From: JBEKIK01 sp963845975
GTDB taxonomy: Bacteria > Planctomycetota > Planctomycetia > Pirellulales > Thermoguttaceae
Length of the DNA stretch: 64,000 nt
Direction: 5' to 3'
Assembly (NCBI GenBank): GCA_963845975.1
Contig: CAWJUD010000001.1
Location: 620,001-684,000, forward strand
In this document: positions 53,819 through 61,446 of the stretch, one piece after another
How positions within the stretch are numbered: the first letter of the stretch is position 1
Layout of the letters: the number at the start of each line of letters is the position of its first letter
Program-made: the position numbers and the translations under genes
Notes under the pieces: generated by a model
Told to the model about the DNA's origin: nothing
Databases searched by the model: none
The model's input: only the letters and a program-made list of their open reading frames with translations

Positions 53819-54121
53819 ATGGCTACCAAAAAAACCACCACCAAGAAGGCCCCAAAGCCGACCGTTGCCAAGGCTAAGAAGCCAATCGCCAAGAAGCTCA
53901 GCCAACTTGAGGCAGCAGTAAAAGTCCTGGCCGACGCCAAGGAACCGATGAACTGCAAGGCGATGGTCGAGGCGATGCAGGCCAAGGGCCTGTGGAATTC
54001 GCCCGCAGGCAAGACACCTGAGTCAACGCTTCACGCCTCGCTCCTGCGGGAAATCGCCAAACACGGCAAGGAATCTCGCTTCGTGAAAGCCGATCGCGGC
54101 CAGTTCACCCTGAACAAATGA
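53819..54121 (+). CDS. HARE-HTH-like winged-helix protein with Lys-rich arm
   Basis: 100 residues with AAGGA 9 bases before the ATG. Residues 1-30 are Lys/Thr/Ala/Pro-rich (KKTTTKKAPKPTVAKAKKPI), like histone H1 tails. Residues ~30-100 match the HARE-HTH pattern: LEAAVKVLADAKEPMNCKAM, GLWNSPAGKTPESTLHASLL, RFVKADRGQFTLNK. HARE-HTH modules are DNA-binding winged helices in RNA polymerase delta, restriction enzymes and chromatin proteins. Here it is free-standing and probably a nucleoid or regulatory protein. A terminator follows at 54155. Confidence 0.75.
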   Translation: MATKKTTTKKAPKPTVAKAKKPIAKKLSQLEAAVKVLADAKEPMNCKAMVEAMQAKGLWNSPAGKTPESTLHASLLREIAKHGKESRFVKADRGQFTLNK

Positions 54122-55003
54122 CCTTCCCCACGACGTTTCAAACGTCGTCGCACCAAGGCCCCACGTAGGGGCCTTGTCTCCTTGGTCGGATTCTTAGGCC
54201 ATTTTCCCCAACCGGCCCAACACGGGCCGACGTGTGCGTCCACGTTGGCCGACCGGCTGGATTGATTACAGGTGGTTGAGGTAAGTGTGGTGTTCTGGCT
54301 TGGTCGGCTGGTGGGTGACGACGAAGTTGGCGATCAAGTGGGGGGAAGCGGATTGCCGAAGATAAATCCGTCACGGATTCACGGTGCAGTGCGAGGCGTT
54401 GTTCGAGATCATATCCTGGGGGCCACTGTACGCCAGGAACGCCCACGTCGGGGCCGTGTCGGGCCACGTGGTGCGTTCCTTCCAGCGAGCGGCTATCGGG
54501 GCCAACCAGCCACTCCTTGCGTAACGTGGGCCAACGGGGCTAAACGTCAGGGCCAGCCGTTGGAAAACCGATTGGAAATCGCCCGGATTTCGGCCGACAC
54601 TACGAAATACCGCTGACTGCCCAGTGGGTGATTCCGCCCTTCGATTTCCTGCCAGTTCCTACCTACCGGTAATGGTGGTTTGGGCCGTGGTCTGATATAT
54701 TGCGGGTGTGACGACCGGCAGCGTGCCGGCCGGGTACGGACAACCAGAATCGAGGAACCAAGCTGCCAACAGCCGTGCATGAGACACGGTTATGAGAACA
54801 ATTGAACGACGCGTGAGCGTCACGTACTGCTTCTCAACAAACGACCAACCTGGGCCTCCGGGCCCTTGAACAGAAAAGGCAGTGCTTGGACCCGCGCTCC
54901 CACAGGGAGCGTCGGGCCAGGTGCTGTTTTTCTGTGCCCCTTGGTCGGGGCGTTGGGAGCGGCCTTGGTTCCGGCGCTCCTTTTTCATTGGAGAGGAAAA
55001 AAC
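54122..55003. other. Intergenic, hairpins but no gene seen
   Basis: About 880 GC-rich bases. It holds the terminator at 54155 and a GACGTTTCAAACGTC palindrome near 54131. Near 54845-54935 lie three hairpins (GGGCCTCCGGGCCC; CGCTCCCACAGGGAGCG; GCAGTGCTTG-type) with T-runs before the GIY-YIG gene. Frames here lack start signals. Confidence 0.5.
54155..54175 (+). terminator. Intrinsic terminator after HARE-HTH gene
   Basis: AAGGCCCC (54155-54162), loop ACGTA, GGGGCCTT (54168-54175), then GTCTCCTT. A strong 8-bp stem 34 bases after the stop. Confidence 0.6.
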
Positions 55004-55900
55004 ATGCCTTCGCAAGAAACAGAAATCAACATCAGGCTGTTGACCGGCGAGCCGCCTAGAATTCGGATCGCTAAAAAGTCGTATATTGACGTGCAGGCGA
55101 TCCTTATTCCCCGCGGGAAGTTAAGCCAGGCTGAGCAGCACCATGAGTGGAATCGGTTAGCTGTTTACCTGTTGTTAGGCGAATCGGATGAAGATGCAAA
55201 ACCGGAAGTGTACGTTGGCCGAACTGATACCGCATGGGAACGCCTAAGGAACCACAAATACAAGAAGGAGTTCTGGAACGCGGCAATCGTGATACTATCG
55301 AATACAGAGGATGGCTTCAGCCACGACGATATTCATTGGCTGGAGTGGCGCTGCATTCAGAAGGCCAAGGAGATCGGCCGGTTCAGGCTTTTTGCCGACC
55401 ACAAGCCCGACGCGCCACGTTTAACAAAGCCGGGCATGTGTGAATTGTTTGATGCCCTATGTCTCCTGGTATCAGTACTAGGTTATGCCGTATTTGAGCC
55501 GGAAGAGGATATTGATCCTGTGCCAGCTAATGGAGCATCCATTTCATCACCACCCACCGAGGCGTTCTATTGCCGAGGTAAAGATGCAGATGCAACTGGG
55601 GCTTTGGTGGAAGATGGCTTTGTGGTTCGGGAAAATTCTATTGCTCGACTCCATATCTCGCCTGCATCTGGCAAGACAATCGAGCCAGTGCGAAAGAAAC
55701 TGCGCGACTGTGGGGTCCTGGTTGATGAAGAGGACCATCTGCGGTTTACTCGGGACCATGTGTTCAGGTCGCCCAGCGGTGCCGCTATGATTGTACTTGG
55801 ACGTGCTGCCGATGGTTGGATCGAATGGCAGAACAAGGATGGAAAAACGTTGGACGAGATCAAGCGAGCAAACGAACAGTCGGATGGCACGGACTCGTAG
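55004..55900 (+). CDS. GIY-YIG nuclease-like protein with DUF4357 domain
   Basis: 298 residues from the ATG at 55004 (GGAGAGG 7 bases upstream; the longer 54866 frame is GC-rich noise). The N-terminal GIY-YIG domain shows RLAVYLLLGES and PEVYVGRTDTAWERLRNHKY, with the catalytic Arg and the metal-binding Glu in HWLEWRCIQKAKE. The C-terminal DUF4357 domain reads DHVFRSPSGAAMIVLGRAAD, GWIEWQNKDGKTL. GIY-YIG/DUF4357 proteins are widespread in mobile DNA; a role in nucleic-acid cleavage is likely but the target is unknown. It lies on the opposite strand to the adjacent integrase module and may belong to the same island. Confidence 0.82.
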   Translation: MPSQETEINIRLLTGEPPRIRIAKKSYIDVQAILIPRGKLSQAEQHHEWNRLAVYLLLGESDEDAKPEVYVGRTDTAWERLRNHKYKKEFWNAAIVILSNTEDGFSHDDIHWLEWRCIQKAKEIGRFRLFADHKPDAPRLTKPGMCELFDALCLLVSVLGYAVFEPEEDIDPVPANGASISSPPTEAFYCRGKDADATGALVEDGFVVRENSIARLHISPASGKTIEPVRKKLRDCGVLVDEEDHLRFTRDHVFRSPSGAAMIVLGRAADGWIEWQNKDGKTLDEIKRANEQSDGTDS

Positions 55901-56472
55901 GTAAGCAGCCCTTGTCCTGCTGGGCATGGACGCTGTTTTCGTGGCGGTCTACGTTTGGAAAAAACCACCACACTGATACCATCACCGGGCGTTATTTACA
56001 TACCGTTCCTACCTATCTTTCCCCCCGATGTAATTATCCGCGATGGTGGTCATTTTCAGTTTTTAATCTCTCTCGCAGGGGAAAAAATCGACTATCGGAT
56101 ACCCTTCGGGGGCCTCCTCAGACATAAGGAATATGGTTCGCTGCTGGGCGACATTGTTACAATCGTGCTCAATGGCAATTTGCAGCAAGGTAATTTCTGG
56201 GGATGTCGGGTACTTTCTCGATATGGCACCACTCGCAGAACAACTATGTGAAATTCATCGCGGAAAACAGTACAACATTCTTCATTTGATTCTCCTTTCT
56301 GACCTGTAATGTTTTTTTTGCCCCCCCCGACCGTTTTCTATTTCCACCTTAAAACCCCATCAACCAACAACCACAACAAACCCACCAGACACAGGACCCA
56401 CCCTATTACGAATTTATGATTTATATAAGTCTATAGGAAATGGGGGGTTACAAAATTTTCATTCCGGGACTT
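55901..56472. other. Intergenic, strand-asymmetric tract
   Basis: About 570 bases. A C-rich plus-strand tract (56315-56405, including CCCCCCCC and CCAACAACCACAACAAACCC) is followed by an AT-rich stretch (56405-56460). The frame 55955-56251 needs a TTG start and shows no motif. Such asymmetric DNA next to a replication-type gene could be an origin or an element end; this is speculative. Confidence 0.4.
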
Positions 56473-56676
56473 TTACGGTTTTTCGTGCGTGGGGGCGGTA
56501 ATTCCGAACTGACATAGACCGAATTCCCGACACACAGTTTCGATGTTCTCGAACTCGATTTCTACTTTCACTCCCGCCGACCAGTCCGCCGTGCATGCGG
56601 CAAGTTTCTTTATCGCTTGTCGTGCTTTGCTCAGGTGGGCCTGGGCTTCGTTGTTCAATCGTTCTGCTAGGGTCAT
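56473..56676 (-). CDS. Small hypothetical protein of the mobile module
   Basis: 67 residues, predicted largely helical: LAERLNNEAQAHLSKARQAI and KKLAACTADWSAGVKVEIEF. The start follows the stop of the polymerase-like gene by 2 bases, with GGAGG inside the upstream gene's last codons, so it is translationally coupled to it. No family recognised. It may be an accessory or partner protein of the polymerase-like gene. Confidence 0.65.
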   Translation of the reverse strand: MTLAERLNNEAQAHLSKARQAIKKLAACTADWSAGVKVEIEFENIETVCREFGLCQFGITAPTHEKP

Positions 56677-56678
56677 GC

Positions 56679-58001
56679 TTATTCCTCCGTTCTCAATGAA
56701 GGATGGATGCCAAGGCGGGCGAACGTTTCCATTATTATATTCCGAACATAATCCATGTTCTTCGGCGTGGTCAGGATCGAATCGTGAATTGTGTAAACCG
56801 GCAGATTAGGGCGCTCCAGTCGAATGCGGTCGGCGATGCTGTGGATGAAAATCACCGCTTCGGCGTTCTGTAAGACATGGGCGGCATGACGGTAGTCTCG
56901 GGATTTGAGGGAGGCGAGCATTCCAGCCACGGACGGATACAGGCAAGTCAGCCGATCTTTGAGCGGGTTACGCCAATTGTTTTTGTCGTACATCGCGGTA
57001 AGGAAACGGCATTTGATCCTATCCCGATCATCGCCGTTTTGCATCAGGGATTCGTACAAATGACCTTCTTCGCAGATTTTGATGTATCGTTTCAGGTCTG
57101 GCAGATTGGTGTCGCTCTGTTGAAGGTGGCGTCGGCGGTATGGATTCGCTTTGTCCTTGAACGTCCGCTCTCGCAACCGCACTGCCGCCTTCTTTGATCG
57201 GTAGAATTGTTGGGCTAACAGACCGGCGATCAGCGGCTGGCTGTTCGCAAGGTCCAAATTCACGAGCCGTTGCCCGCCCACAGTTAGGCAACACCGCAGT
57301 TCTTTTGCCAATGATGTTATGGGCATGTGGACGCGCCCGAATCGGTCGCAAGAAAACCAGTAATCACCGTTCGCGATTCGCGTGCAGGCTTCGGTCAGAA
57401 TTTGACGGTACTCCTCCACGGACGTCGAGCTATCTTCGTCGGGTTCCATCGTGTCGATGATCTTACATGCCGAGGCCGTGTCGAACTCGATCAGGTCCAA
57501 TTTATCTGCGAGCCAACGGTGGACGGGTATCAAGGGAACGCTCTCGCTGGCGTACACCGCCCAGATCCGGCGGGCAAGGGCTTCGTTTTTGCAAGCGATC
57601 CGCTTTGTTTGGCGGTACTCCGGGGCCAGCTTGTAACCTTGACTCTCCTTACCAGGCGTCCAAAAACGGTCAAAGTCGATCACGCCCTTGCCCACAAGAC
57701 GGTCGCGGATGGCAGGCCAAATTTCAGGCGGAATCACACGAGTCAGGTAATATCGTTTGAGATGAATCCAGCCTTTTGCATCGGCTTGCCAACACAACCA
57801 TTTCCAGTGCAACAGATTGAGGAAGTAAGCCACGAACCACCGATGATCCTTCGGGAAAATTTCTGGGGCAAGGTTCACGGGCACGTAAAAATTCGGGTAT
57901 TTTATTTGGGTTGGGAATTGGTTATAATAAGGCATGGCCCTGAATTCGTATTTCGGGGTTGGACGACGACGATGGATGCGGCCGGACCGCCCGGTAGCCA
58001 T
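56679..58001 (-). CDS. Divergent single-subunit polymerase palm protein
   Basis: 440 residues. The C-terminal half carries what I read as the three palm motifs of the family A DNA polymerase/T7-type RNA polymerase superfamily. Motif A: Asp in GQRLVNLDLANSQPLIAGLL. Motif B: RDRIKCRFLTAMY (R..K....Y). Motif C: LPVYTIHDSILTTPKN, like the HDS of T7 RNA polymerase. It is preceded by CDRFGRVHMPITSLAKELR. Similar unannotated proteins in Bacteroidetes mobile DNA share GRLHTNLTNLSKELR, NSQPY and TIHDSI, as I recall them. The N-terminal half looks like a DNA-binding helical region. Module order: integrase, HTH, this gene, small protein. A start at 57935 is possible. Function inferred: element replication or priming. 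Confidence 0.55.
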   Translation of the reverse strand: MATGRSGRIHRRRPTPKYEFRAMPYYNQFPTQIKYPNFYVPVNLAPEIFPKDHRWFVAYFLNLLHWKWLCWQADAKGWIHLKRYYLTRVIPPEIWPAIRDRLVGKGVIDFDRFWTPGKESQGYKLAPEYRQTKRIACKNEALARRIWAVYASESVPLIPVHRWLADKLDLIEFDTASACKIIDTMEPDEDSSTSVEEYRQILTEACTRIANGDYWFSCDRFGRVHMPITSLAKELRCCLTVGGQRLVNLDLANSQPLIAGLLAQQFYRSKKAAVRLRERTFKDKANPYRRRHLQQSDTNLPDLKRYIKICEEGHLYESLMQNGDDRDRIKCRFLTAMYDKNNWRNPLKDRLTCLYPSVAGMLASLKSRDYRHAAHVLQNAEAVIFIHSIADRIRLERPNLPVYTIHDSILTTPKNMDYVRNIIMETFARLGIHPSLRTEE

Positions 58002-58039
58002 CCGAATAATCCCTGCCGACTGACGACGGCGGGGATTTT

Positions 58040-58306
58040 TTAATAATACTCGCCATTGGCCACCTGCCGTTTTCGCCGTGGGGGCAACTTAGGCGCAGGA
58101 CCAACCGTCCGGTGGCGTTCGAAGTCTTCTAAATCCGCAATATCGATGAGATAGCGCGGGCGTTGATTTCGGCCTGGGGTTGCGGCGTTGATTGCCTTAA
58201 GTTCACCGCTGCGGATGAAGGCAAGAATCTTTTCCGTCGAAGTGCCCCAAAGCCGTGCAATCTCGGGTGGGGTGAATTTCGTTTTTTGAATTGTTGCTGT
58301 GCTCAT
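58040..58306 (-). CDS. Excisionase-like helix-turn-helix protein
   Basis: 88 residues from the ATG at 58306 (GGGA upstream; the longer frame needs TTG). HTH_17/MerR-type winged helix: KFTPPEIARLWGTSTEKILA, FIRSGELKAINAATP, then the wing PRYLIDIADLEDFERHRT and a basic tail. This is the fold of Xis-type recombination directionality factors and of element regulators. It lies between the integrase and the polymerase-like gene, 38 bases before the latter, consistent with a role in excision or control of the module. Confidence 0.8.
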   Translation of the reverse strand: MSTATIQKTKFTPPEIARLWGTSTEKILAFIRSGELKAINAATPGRNQRPRYLIDIADLEDFERHRTVGPAPKLPPRRKRQVANGEYY

Positions 58307-58326
58307 TCTATTTTTCCCAAACAAAA

Positions 58327-58371
58327 AGCCCGGTGGGGCTAGGTAAAAATGTTACCCAGGCCCACCGGGCT
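58327..58371 (-). terminator. Integrase terminator
   Basis: AGCCCGGTGGG (58361-58371 on the minus strand) pairs with CCCACCGGGCT (58327-58337), with an inner GGTAA/TTACC helix, followed on the minus strand by TTTTTG. It separates the integrase transcript from the excisionase-polymerase transcript. Confidence 0.8.
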
Positions 58372-58482
58372 GCGTCGTTTGGATATTAGACCGCCGAGTC
58401 CCTTGGATCAGGCCAACTACACTATTATTATACGTACTAACCTGGCTAGAAAAATACCGCCTTTCGGATTTTTTTGGAAAAA

Positions 58483-59703
58483 TTAAAAGATTTTGGAACC
58501 GAACAGCCACTTCCTTACGTGATCCACCACGGCACGCAATCTGCTTTCCTCGATGCCGTGCCTGTACTCATTAGCCATGCTGTTATCGACGTGCCCCATG
58601 ATTGCATCTACGGCTACTTGATCCTTCGATCCACCGGCGATGGTTTCGAAGGTGTGTCGGAGGGCGTAAAAACCGATGCCACGCCGTCGTAGGGCCAACT
58701 CGTCCAGGAGTTTGCCGAAGGTTTTGGCTAATTGGTTGTCCATTTTGGCTTTGATGATGGTCTTGCCCAGCCGTTTAGTTTCTTCAAAACCATCTCGCAC
58801 CCATCGAAGCCCAAACTTGGTGAGGAAGACAAGCCCCACATCGGCATCATCGGCGGGCTTGCGACGGTTGGCAATGACATCCCGCAATGCCGTGATCGTT
58901 TCCGGCCACAATGGAATCCGCCGATCTACACCCGTCTTTACGCGAGCATAATCCAACCAGCCTCCATCCAAATCCAAGGCAGACAATGGTAATGATGAGC
59001 AATCCGAGTTGCCCAAACCACCGTTGATGGCCAAAAGAATCATGGCTTTCAATTGAGGGTTAGCGGCCTCGATTAAGCGCCGGATTTCTTCGGCGGTAAA
59101 CAGCTTTTTACCGTTGATTTGCTGGGCCTTTGATTTGGCTTTGCGCAGGTCTTGCTTACTGGGACTGCAAAAAGTCGGACCGAACTTAACCGGCCGTTCA
59201 ATTAGGTCCGATTCAAAGGCATATTTAAATACTGATCGGGTCACTATGATCTCGCGGCCAAGAGTTGCGACACCATGCTTGCGCGATAGGCGGGAATATA
59301 GCTTTTCAAAATCTTGCGGTCGGAGGTCCAAAACATTCCGCGTCGCTCCGAATTCGTCTAGCAGCACTCGGCAGGCGTGATCGTAATCTACAAAACTTCG
59401 GGATGACAACTGACCGGCGTCCAATTTTATACGTTTCGCCTTGATGAAGGCGTTACACAAATCCCTCAATGTCAGACCGCCCTTGGACCCGGGCGTGCGT
59501 CCTGCATAAAGGTCATCTTTCTGGTCTAAGTATTCGGTCAGAGCTCCCTCGGGGTCCTCCCAGCGACCGAAAAAGACAGTCCGGCCTCGGATGGTTTTTG
59601 CCCATTTGCCTACGTTGTGTGCGTAAAGCGGGAAATCAGGGTGTGGCTTTTGGGGCTTTACCCTTTTACCAATTTTAATAGATCGAGTAATATTGGTACT
59701 CAT
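58483..59703 (-). CDS. Tyrosine recombinase/integrase
   Basis: 406 residues with a perfect AGGAGGTGA before the ATG. An N-terminal core-binding domain (~100-190, FVDYDHACRVLLDEFGATRN) precedes the catalytic domain: box I reads LAINGGLGNSDCSSLPLSAL, where the usual Arg is absent as in many planctomycete integrases; Lys region DYARVKTGVDRRIPLWPET; box II YALRHTFETIAG; IMGHVDNSMANEYRHGIEE with His and the Tyr nucleophile. It would integrate and excise the element by site-specific recombination. It is transcribed away from the tRNA-Arg 180 bases upstream; that tRNA's 3' end points the other way, so it is not clearly this integrase's target. Confidence 0.93.
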   Translation of the reverse strand: MSTNITRSIKIGKRVKPQKPHPDFPLYAHNVGKWAKTIRGRTVFFGRWEDPEGALTEYLDQKDDLYAGRTPGSKGGLTLRDLCNAFIKAKRIKLDAGQLSSRSFVDYDHACRVLLDEFGATRNVLDLRPQDFEKLYSRLSRKHGVATLGREIIVTRSVFKYAFESDLIERPVKFGPTFCSPSKQDLRKAKSKAQQINGKKLFTAEEIRRLIEAANPQLKAMILLAINGGLGNSDCSSLPLSALDLDGGWLDYARVKTGVDRRIPLWPETITALRDVIANRRKPADDADVGLVFLTKFGLRWVRDGFEETKRLGKTIIKAKMDNQLAKTFGKLLDELALRRRGIGFYALRHTFETIAGGSKDQVAVDAIMGHVDNSMANEYRHGIEESRLRAVVDHVRKWLFGSKIF

Positions 59704-59740
59704 GGCGTCACCTCCTATATATTAAGGTTTAGGTGGCGTC

Positions 59741-59773
59741 TGGCACTCGTTGGGGACAATCAAACGAGTGCCA
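59741..59773. promoter_or_regulatory. 11-bp inverted repeat in integrase promoter region
   Basis: TGGCACTCGTT (59741-59751) and AACGAGTGCCA (59763-59773) are perfect inverted repeats across 11 bases, 40-70 bases before the integrase start. A likely operator or recombinase arm site. Confidence 0.5.
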
Positions 59774-59884
59774 AACTTGAAAACATACGTTACCCTTAGA
59801 GTATAAAGTACCGTAAAACGACCGTAAAGGAGTGCTTACAGAGAAAAACAAATAAGACATAACTATTTATAATATAAAGATTTA

Positions 59885-59957
59885 GCGCCCGTAGCTCAAT
59901 GGATAGAGTAGCGGATTTCTAATCCGCTGGTTGCAGGTTCGAGTCCTGCCGGGCGTG
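59885..59957 (+). tRNA. tRNA-Arg(TCT)
   Basis: Full cloverleaf: acceptor GCGCCCG/CGGGCGT (first pair G-U), D-arm TAGCTCAATGGATAGAGTA, anticodon stem GCGGA/TCCGC with loop TTTCTAA giving anticodon TCT (reads AGA), and T-arm GCAGG-TTCGAGT-CCTGC. Discriminator G; CCA not encoded. It reads AGA codons. An antisense integrase-like tail overlaps its 3' end, the usual sign of an integration site. Confidence 0.95.
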
Positions 59958-60211
59958 CTTTCGCAATCCTTCGCACCCTTTTGCACACCTTCGTCTAACT
60001 CGGCAATCCGCAAAGGCTTAGGAAAAGGGTCTGATCCTTTCATTCCCGTGTTGTTCTCGCACTCAATCGTATCGGATAGCATCTTGACGCACCCCAACTG
60101 CTGTAAACCATGCTGCGCCCCCTCATCAGTTGCGATGCCTAAATTGTCCATCGTTCCGGTAGCTCGAAGCACTTTCGGCTCGTCGCAGAGCATGCTCGGA
60201 AAACGGGCCAC
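59885..60211 (-). pseudogene. Integrase C-terminal remnant overlapping tRNA-Arg
   Basis: The reverse strand from 60211 reads CDEPKVLRATGTMDNLGIAT, a polar tail, then STPGRTRTCNQRIRNPLLYP antisense through the tRNA. Tails of this kind end planctomycete integrases whose attachment site is the tRNA-Arg 3' end. The catalytic part is missing, cut off by the IS3 remnant. It therefore marks an older integration on the 3' side of the tRNA. Identification rests on the tail style, so it is moderate. Confidence 0.4.
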
Positions 60212-60262
60212 GGTGGCAGCATCCTGCCGGGGAACAGATCAAGTTGGTATGCGGCGCCGCGG

Positions 60263-60565
60263 CGCGACACGCCCGAGATTTTCAACACTGACTAGGGCGT
60301 GCAATACACGGCCGTGGCATTTACGAGCCGCTTGGAAGCGGCGGGCGTGGCCATCAGCATGAACGGTCGCGGTCGCTGGATGGATAACGTGTTTGTGGAA
60401 CGTTTGTGGCGGACGGTGAAGTATGAAAAGCTTTACTTGCACGACTACGCAACGGTGCGGGCATTGGAAAAAGGACTTTCGTACTTCTTCCAGTTTTACA
60501 ACGATGAACGCGTTCACAGCGCCTTGGAATATCTCACGCCGCTGGCCGTGTATCGGGCGGCGTGA
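60263..60565 (+). pseudogene. IS3-family transposase (OrfB) C-terminal remnant
   Basis: TPEIFNTD-stop-GVQYTAVAFTSRLEAAGV, GRGRWMDNVFVERLWRTVKY, YFFQFYNDERVHSALEYLTP. This is the end of an IS3-type integrase-fold transposase with the second Asp (NTDQG) and the Glu (FVERLW). The Gln codon after the Asp is TAG (60293-60295), and the N-terminal half is absent, so it is dead. It inserted into, or rearranged with, the integrase remnant. Confidence 0.8.
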
Positions 60566-60725
60566 AAGAGAGACTTACATGTGTGGTCCAAATCATTTTG
60601 AAATCGTGCGCAAGACGGGGATAGCCTATTAGCAATTCCCCCCTTATTGGCAAATCAGCAGCCGCGCGAGACCCTTGGTATGGGTCTCGCGGGCTGCTAA
60701 CCTAAACTTAGTTCGATCCTAAACA

Positions 60726-61082
60726 GTGGTCTGGACAACGGGGTCCACCTCAAAGTCACGGGCGGCCATTACTTTAGGCGATTTTATCCAAAACTATCTC
60801 GATAAGTGCGGAGATGTTAAAAGCGACATAGCGGTTTTTTACTGCCAAACCAAGCGGCGCCTTCTCGAATGCTTTGGGGCTGGCAAACCACTACATGAGA
60901 TCGCCCAGGGCGACGCCGACCTGTGGCGAGTATGGCTGATAACCGACCCACAGCTTAAGGCGGCGCAAAATCCGGCACGGCAAACGCCGGAATGGGGTTG
61001 CAACGACAAGCAAGACAAACAAAAAAACCCGCAATTCCCGAGAAATGCGAGAGTATACGATACTGTACAACTCTACAGGTAG
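60726..61082 (+). pseudogene. Tyrosine recombinase N-terminal remnant
   Basis: GTG-started frame whose middle matches the core-binding (SAM-like) domain of planctomycete integrases: ITLGDFIQNYLDKCGDVKSD, FYCQTKRRLLECFGAGKPLH, EIAQGDADLWRVWLI. The sequence then becomes unrelated and the catalytic domain is missing. It ends exactly where a tRNA 3' fragment begins (61081), which suggests deletion down to an attachment site. Confidence 0.6.
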
Positions 61083-61121
61083 GCGATAGCGGATTCGAAC
61101 CACTGACATCCACGTTGTAAG
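61081..61121 (-). tRNA. tRNA 3' fragment (probably Val, UAC), att remnant
   Basis: On the minus strand CTTACAACGTGGATGTCAGT then GGTTCGAATCCGCTATCGCCT is the 3' half of a tRNA: anticodon loop CTTACAA, variable loop, T-arm AGTGG-TTCGAAT-CCGCT and acceptor strand. The bases upstream do not form the 5' half. It is the displaced 3' end left by site-specific integration (attL/attR); the intact tRNA should be elsewhere. Confidence 0.55.
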
Positions 61122-61147
61122 TTACTAAAAAACGCCCGCCAAAAACC

Positions 61148-61190
61148 ACCCGAAGCTAAAGGACGATAACACTTTAGCATCGGGTTTTTT
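61148..61190 (+). terminator. Strong intrinsic terminator
   Basis: ACCCGAAGCTAAAG (61148-61161) pairs with CTTTAGCATCGGGT (61172-61185), one mismatch, then TTTTTCTTTTG. Confidence 0.8.
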
Positions 61191-61300
61191 CTTTTGCAAG
61201 CCCCCTCATATACTATTAAAGAATTGCGGGTAAAATGATTATTTCGCAGGCATAATGCGTATAGTGCGTAGTAAAGGCCGTAATCGAATGGTTGGTTATC

Positions 61301-61370
61301 TTCGTCTAGGCGGATCGGCGTTGAGGTGACCGGCTTAACTGATAGGGCGTATATTACCCACCTGGACGAA
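61301..61370. repeat. 70-bp stem-loop element
   Basis: TTCGTCTAGG (61301-61310) pairs with CCTGGACGAA (61361-61370, one G-U) around 50 bases. It lies 75 bases before the SHD1 gene. Could be a leader structure or a repeat. Confidence 0.35.
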
Positions 61371-61446
61371 AGAATAGGTTGCGTTCCGTTGGGGATTTAT
61401 TAAGATCGAGAAGGTTGCGGGGAACTCTTTCTACAGGGGAGGAAAT

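Noticed and set aside
55955..56251. Open frame after the GIY-YIG gene
   Set aside because: Needs TTG, has no ribosome binding site and shows no domain.
59885..59957. tRNA-Arg 3' end as attachment site of the intact integrase at 58483
   Set aside because: The integrase lies on the 5' side of the tRNA and no copy of the tRNA 3' end was seen near 54-56 kb. The remnant on the 3' side fits that site better.
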